A stretch of 18,345 bases of DNA from JAFDVL01 sp043783625. GTDB lineage: Bacteria; Acidobacteriota; Blastocatellia; RBC074. The stretch is from NCBI GenBank assembly GCA_043783625.1, contig JAYVZE010000109.1, positions 1 to 18,345 on the forward strand. Direction: 5' to 3'. The notes under the pieces were generated by a model. It had not been told where the DNA came from, did no database searches, and saw only the letters and a list, made by a program, of their open reading frames with translations. Made by a program: the position numbers and the translations under genes. This document shows positions 15,389-18,345 of the stretch, piece by piece (the stretch's first letter is position 1; the number at the start of each line of letters is the position of its first letter).

Positions 15389-15910
15389 ATGATTCAAAAA
15401 GCATTCATTTTTTTCGCTCTTAGCATTTGCCTTATTTCTACATCGGGGCAAACAGTATCCGAAATCAATAAACAGTATGGTTCTCGTATTCGTACTTATT
15501 CTGTTAGCGCAAAAATTTGGATGACTCCCCAATACGATTCGAAGGGTAATGTTTGCGAGATGACTTTATACCCCAAACGGTTTGATGGGAGTACGGTGTA
15601 TATGCGGGCAGTAGCTCTCGATTCATTGGGGCTGGAGCTTTTTCTAAATAAGATTATTACATCTGAGGAGCGTAAGAAAAAGCCGTACCTCGGCGGCTTG
15701 GCTGCGGGTGGGGTAATTACATCTTGGTATTTGTACAAGGATGTCACCTTCACCTTTTATACTTCAATGGAAGTTACAGGTGGAACGTTTAAACCATTAA
15801 GTTCGAATGAGGACGAAATAGGGAAAAGAGAAAACAAGGCAGAGGGCTTTGTTAAAGCCGAAATTGTAACGGTTCGCTGGAATCGTAGGAACTGTAAAAG
15901 TGCCAAATAA
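15389..15910 (+). CDS. Small secreted hypothetical protein
   Basis: 173 residues with a signal peptide (MIQKAFIFFALSICLISTSG, cleavage near G20-Q21). I do not recognise the mature domain. It has a Tyr-rich N-terminus (KQYGSRIRTYSVSAKIWMTPQYD), a motif GNVCEMTLYPKRFDGSTVYM (about 53-72), a Gly-rich stretch KKPYLGGLAAGGVITSW (about 97-113), a beta-rich TFTFYTSMEVTGG, and a basic C-terminus with a second Cys (NRRNCKSAK). The two mature cysteines, about 110 residues apart, could form a disulfide. The ATG lies 6 nt after the PhyH stop, and AGGAAGAA at the end of the PhyH gene can serve as ribosome site, so translation is probably coupled. Base composition is AT-richer than PhyH. No function is proposed. 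Confidence 0.72.
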   Translation: MIQKAFIFFALSICLISTSGQTVSEINKQYGSRIRTYSVSAKIWMTPQYDSKGNVCEMTLYPKRFDGSTVYMRAVALDSLGLELFLNKIITSEERKKKPYLGGLAAGGVITSWYLYKDVTFTFYTSMEVTGGTFKPLSSNEDEIGKRENKAEGFVKAEIVTVRWNRRNCKSAK

Positions 15911-15935
15911 GCACACGTGTTAGTATCTAAGATTT

Positions 15936-17252
15936 ATGAAAAATATATTATTTTTGTTAATTGGGATTACTTTTTTGATTTTTAGTTTCACCTTTATAGT
16001 TGAAGCGGAGATGAAATTTCCAAAGCTTGGAGGAAAGAGAAAAGCTCATGAGGTAAAATTTCAAAAATTCACGCTCGATAAAGAATTTCGCTCCGAAGGT
16101 GTCGCAGTTGGCGATATTAATCACGACGGAAAAATGGACGTGATGGCAGGGAATTTCTGGTACGAAGCTCCTGATTGGAAAGCGCACGAAATCGCTCCGG
16201 CGCAAGCCTTCGATGCGGCGAAAGGTTACAGTAATTCCTTCGTCAATTTCGCGTGGGACGTGAATAATGATGGCTGGGTAGATCAAATTTTGATTGATAC
16301 GCCGGGGATTCCTGCCGTGCTGTGGCGTGAAAATCCGGGCGAAAAAGGCGGTGTCTGGGCAGCTCACAAAATTGCCGCGAATGCCTGTAACGAAAGCCCC
16401 GCGTTGGGTGAGTTGATGCTTTCTCCGGGACTGAATGATTTGGGTAGCGGCGGACTTTATGGCATTCTTCAAAAGGTAAAAAAACGCGATTACAGCCGCG
16501 CTACCAATACGAAACCCGCGCTGATTTTTTCCGTTGATGATTCACAGATGAATTGGTTTGAACCGGGTACTGATGTGAACGGAGAATTCATCAAACATCC
16601 GATCAGCATCAAATCTTCTGCGCAGACAGCCAAGTCGGATGGCGTTTTTCGCTATTCTCACGGGCTGGGCGTTGGTGACATCAACGGCGATGGACGCAAC
16701 GATGTCGTAATAAATACAGGCTACTGGGAAGCTCCGCTAGATCCACGCACTGCCGCTTCGTGGAAATTTGTCAAAATGGATTTGGGCGAAGATTGCGCGA
16801 ACATGCAGATTTACGATGTGAACGGCGATGGCTTAAATGATGTGATTACCAGCTCCGCGCATAAAGTTGGCATCTGGTGGTTTGAGCAGTACCGCGACCG
16901 TGAGGGAGCGCATTTTCGCAAGCATGAAATTGATAATTCGATCTCGCAAACGCATTCGTTAATGCTTGCCGACATCAACGGCGATGGCTTGATGGATTTT
17001 GTGACCGGCAAAAGATATTGGGCGCACGGGCCAACCGGCGATATAAATCCCGACGCTCCGGCAGTCGTTGTGTGGTTTGAATTGCAACGCGAAAAAGGCG
17101 GCGAAGTGAAATGGATCAAACACGAAATTGATAACGATTCCGGTGTCGGTACGCAGTTCACGATTGCCGATATGAACGGCGATAAATTGCCGGATGTGAT
17201 TACGTCCAATAAAAAAGGCGTTCACGTGTTTTTACAGGTCAAGGGAAAATGA
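15936..17252 (+). CDS. Exported FG-GAP/VCBS-repeat protein with six Ca-binding loops
   Basis: 438 residues with a long N-terminal hydrophobic segment (4-23), a signal peptide or anchor. Six Asp-rich calcium loops of the VCBS/FG-GAP type follow: DINHDGKMD (60-68), DVNNDGWVD (108-116), DINGDGRND (248-256), DVNGDGLND (294-302), DINGDGLMD (346-354) and DMNGDKLPD (412-420). Their spacing of about 45-65 residues fits blades of an integrin-alpha-like beta-propeller. One blade, residues about 150-240, lacks the loop and carries a divergent KVKKRDYSRATNT segment instead. Such proteins are exported and are usually assigned binding or surface roles; a ligand cannot be named. The start lies 25 nt after the preceding stop, with a weak Shine-Dalgarno sequence. 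A weak hairpin follows the stop. Confidence 0.87.
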   Translation: MKNILFLLIGITFLIFSFTFIVEAEMKFPKLGGKRKAHEVKFQKFTLDKEFRSEGVAVGDINHDGKMDVMAGNFWYEAPDWKAHEIAPAQAFDAAKGYSNSFVNFAWDVNNDGWVDQILIDTPGIPAVLWRENPGEKGGVWAAHKIAANACNESPALGELMLSPGLNDLGSGGLYGILQKVKKRDYSRATNTKPALIFSVDDSQMNWFEPGTDVNGEFIKHPISIKSSAQTAKSDGVFRYSHGLGVGDINGDGRNDVVINTGYWEAPLDPRTAASWKFVKMDLGEDCANMQIYDVNGDGLNDVITSSAHKVGIWWFEQYRDREGAHFRKHEIDNSISQTHSLMLADINGDGLMDFVTGKRYWAHGPTGDINPDAPAVVVWFELQREKGGEVKWIKHEIDNDSGVGTQFTIADMNGDKLPDVITSNKKGVHVFLQVKGK

Positions 17253-17273
17253 GGGCAGTTAAAACTGACCCTC
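17251..17273 (+). terminator. Weak terminator-like hairpin after the VCBS gene
   Basis: GAGGGCAGTT pairs with AACTGACCCTC across a single-base bulge, starting inside the stop codon of the VCBS gene. No U tract follows (GCTGAAAAAATC), so intrinsic termination is doubtful. It may be another short palindromic repeat. Confidence 0.4.
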
Positions 17274-17387
17274 GCTGAAAAAATCAAGACTAAATCTTGC
17301 CTCCTCATGTCTAATTGAGTATCAGGCAAACAGGATTAATTTTTATTCTGTCCGCCGTTAACGATTATTTATCGGGAGGCATTTGTT

Positions 17388-17663
17388 ATGAAAAAAATAT
17401 TAGTTGTTATTGTCATTTTAAGTGCGTTGACTCTACCAGCTTTGGCGCAGAGGAGTTTAGGGCGACAGCAAAGAAGGCAGCAGCGCAGAGAGGCGCACGT
17501 CGCCAAAAAATTTGCCAAATTGGATCGCAACTCTGATGGCAAAATTTCCCGCGACGAATGGACGCGCAAACCCAAAGCCTTTGACCGTCTTGACCTCAAC
17601 CACGATGGCTTCATCACCATAGATGAAATCAAAGAAGCGCGGCAACAAAGACGCGGACGCTAA
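17388..17663 (+). CDS. Exported EF-hand calcium-binding protein
   Basis: 91 residues. The ATG at 17388 has GGGAGG 8 nt upstream, a strong site. The signal peptide is MKKILVVIVILSALTLPALA, cleaved at about A20-Q21. A very basic Gln/Arg segment (22-36) follows, then two canonical EF-hand loops: 46-57 (D-R-N-S-D-G-K-I-S-R-D-E) and 69-80 (D-L-N-H-D-G-F-I-T-I-D-E). Both keep the Asp, Asn, Asp and Gly positions and the final Glu, so they should bind Ca2+. The C-terminus is again basic (RQQRRGR). It is probably a small periplasmic Ca2+ sensor or buffer; the basic ends suggest contact with polyanions. It is separated by 135 nt from the VCBS protein, also Ca-binding, but whether they work together is unknown. 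Confidence 0.87.
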   Translation: MKKILVVIVILSALTLPALAQRSLGRQQRRQQRREAHVAKKFAKLDRNSDGKISRDEWTRKPKAFDRLDLNHDGFITIDEIKEARQQRRGR

Positions 17664-17677
17664 AGTTCGGAGTTAAG

Positions 17678-17751
17678 GTTCAGAGTTCACGCTTCAGCGT
17701 GTCCGCGCCGCGCTTCGCTGGCGATTGCACGCTGAAGCGTGAACTCTGAAC
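17678..17751. repeat. Heptad inverted repeat, perfect 24-bp arms
   Basis: Left arm 17678-17701 (GTTCAGA, GTTCACG, CTTCAGC, GTG) is the exact reverse complement of 17728-17751 (CAC, GCTGAAG, CGTGAAC, TCTGAAC), with a 26-nt GC-rich loop. Two further similar units precede the left arm (GTTCGGA, GTTAAG; 17666-17677). It begins soon after the EF-hand stop. The right arm recurs at 3708-3731 with one mismatch. Confidence 0.85.
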
Positions 17752-17828
17752 GAAAACGATTAGGAACCCTTCCACTTCCTGCCATACAATGCTTCATCAA
17801 ACTCGAATCCAATCCACCGCGAGGAAGC

Positions 17829-18345
17829 ATGCAGATAAAGCCCCATTGGTTATTGCTTATTCTTGGGTTGTGGCTCGCCGCCGCACAAGGACAGGATACA
17901 TTTACACTCACGGCAGACAGCTTGCAAAATGGCAAAGCGGTCGAACTCGACAAGCTCGGCTGGAAATATTCGCCCGGCGATGAGCCGCGCTTTGCTGACC
18001 CACAGTTCGATGATCGCGCGTGGGAAACGTTGAAGGGCACAGCCATCACGCTCGACAGTATTCCCAAGAGCGGCTGGCGCGGCATTGGCTGGTTTCGGCT
18101 GCGCTTGCAAGTTGATCCGGCGCTCGCCCATCAGCCGCTGGCATTGGTGATGGTGCATTTCGGGGCGTCAGAGATTTACGTTGACGGCAAGCTCATGCAG
18201 CGCTTCGGCACAGTCGGAGCAACGCCCGAAACCGAAGTTTCCTACAATCCCAACACGCTGCCCTTTAGCCTGACCTTCGAGCCAATGTCTCAAGGGAATG
18301 AGCATGTGATTGCTGTGCGCTACTCATGCGCGACGATGCCGGATC
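17829..18345 (+). CDS. N-terminus of an exported sensor-type protein, 3' end outside the window
   Basis: 172 codons without a stop, cut by the end of the window. The ATG at 17829 is preceded by GAGGA with a short spacer. Residues 1-22 (MQIKPHWLLLILGLWLAAAQGQ) form a signal peptide. The mature part reads TLTADSLQNGKAVELDKLGWKYSPGD, FDDRAWETL, then SGWRGIGWFRLRLQVDPALA, VMVHFGASEIYVDGKLMQRFG and EHVIAVRYS. That order is the galactose-binding-like jelly-roll fold that opens many acidobacterial membrane signalling proteins, in which 7TM, kinase or PP2C/SpoIIE domains follow, and also glycosidases. The downstream domain decides the function and is not in view. It looks more GC-rich than its neighbours. 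Confidence 0.7.
   Translation, partial: MQIKPHWLLLILGLWLAAAQGQDTFTLTADSLQNGKAVELDKLGWKYSPGDEPRFADPQFDDRAWETLKGTAITLDSIPKSGWRGIGWFRLRLQVDPALAHQPLALVMVHFGASEIYVDGKLMQRFGTVGATPETEVSYNPNTLPFSLTFEPMSQGNEHVIAVRYSCATMPD

Noticed and set aside
15957..16472. A 171-codon minus-strand frame within the VCBS gene
   Set aside because: The plus strand encodes clear calcium loops; the antisense frame has no family signal.

Overview
The window reads as a stretch of chromosome from a Gram-negative, free-living heterotroph, most probably an Acidobacteriota of the Blastocatellia type. This is inferred from gene content: a GH63-like glucosidase, a large BNR/Vps10-type propeller protein, a DUF1080 protein, a VCBS/FG-GAP protein, an acetyl xylan esterase relic and many Sec-type signal peptides. 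No rRNA, tRNA, integrase, transposase or CRISPR array was seen.

Layout. 1-3281, minus strand: a GH63/MGH1-like glucosidase whose 3' end lies outside the window, preceded by a PaaG-like enoyl-CoA hydratase/isomerase. A perfect 36-bp inverted repeat lies between them. 3282-3754: a divergent spacer holding a cluster of small GC-rich hairpins. 3755-7292, plus strand: an SDR oxidoreductase, a small mannose-6-phosphate-isomerase-like cupin, an orphan membrane histidine kinase and a two-repeat YegP/DUF1508 protein. 7359-12232, minus strand: a run of three exported proteins, transcribed in the order Vps10-like propeller, putative PsbP-like lipoprotein, DUF1080 protein. 12233-12761: a spacer with a near-consensus sigma70-type promoter and a leader of about 200 nt before an unrecognised gene (12762-13397). 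A small Cys-rich ORF converges on that gene. 13799-17663, plus strand: a broken acetyl xylan esterase, a PhyH dioxygenase, a small secreted protein, a VCBS-repeat protein and an EF-hand protein. At 17829 a secreted or membrane sensor-type protein begins and runs off the end.

The theme is carbohydrate scavenging and the cell surface: glucosidase, DUF1080, deacetylase relic, propeller and Ca-binding exported proteins, with CoA and redox enzymes beside them. Only a few genes look operonic: 12232 to 7359, and 14549 to 15910.

The most unusual structure is in the spacers. Four long inverted repeats are built from units in a strict 7-nt register (4540-4616, 4984-5053, 13408-13535 and 17678-17751), and a solo arm of the last type lies at 3708-3731. 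Their heptamer consensus differs from locus to locus, but the architecture (heptads folded into a hairpin) is the same. Two of them sit directly upstream of start codons that have no visible Shine-Dalgarno sequence; the others sit beyond stop codons. This looks like a heptad-based intergenic repeat system comparable in kind to the STRR heptamers of cyanobacteria. A second repeat class has GC-rich REP-like hairpins (2347-2466 and 3440-3656).
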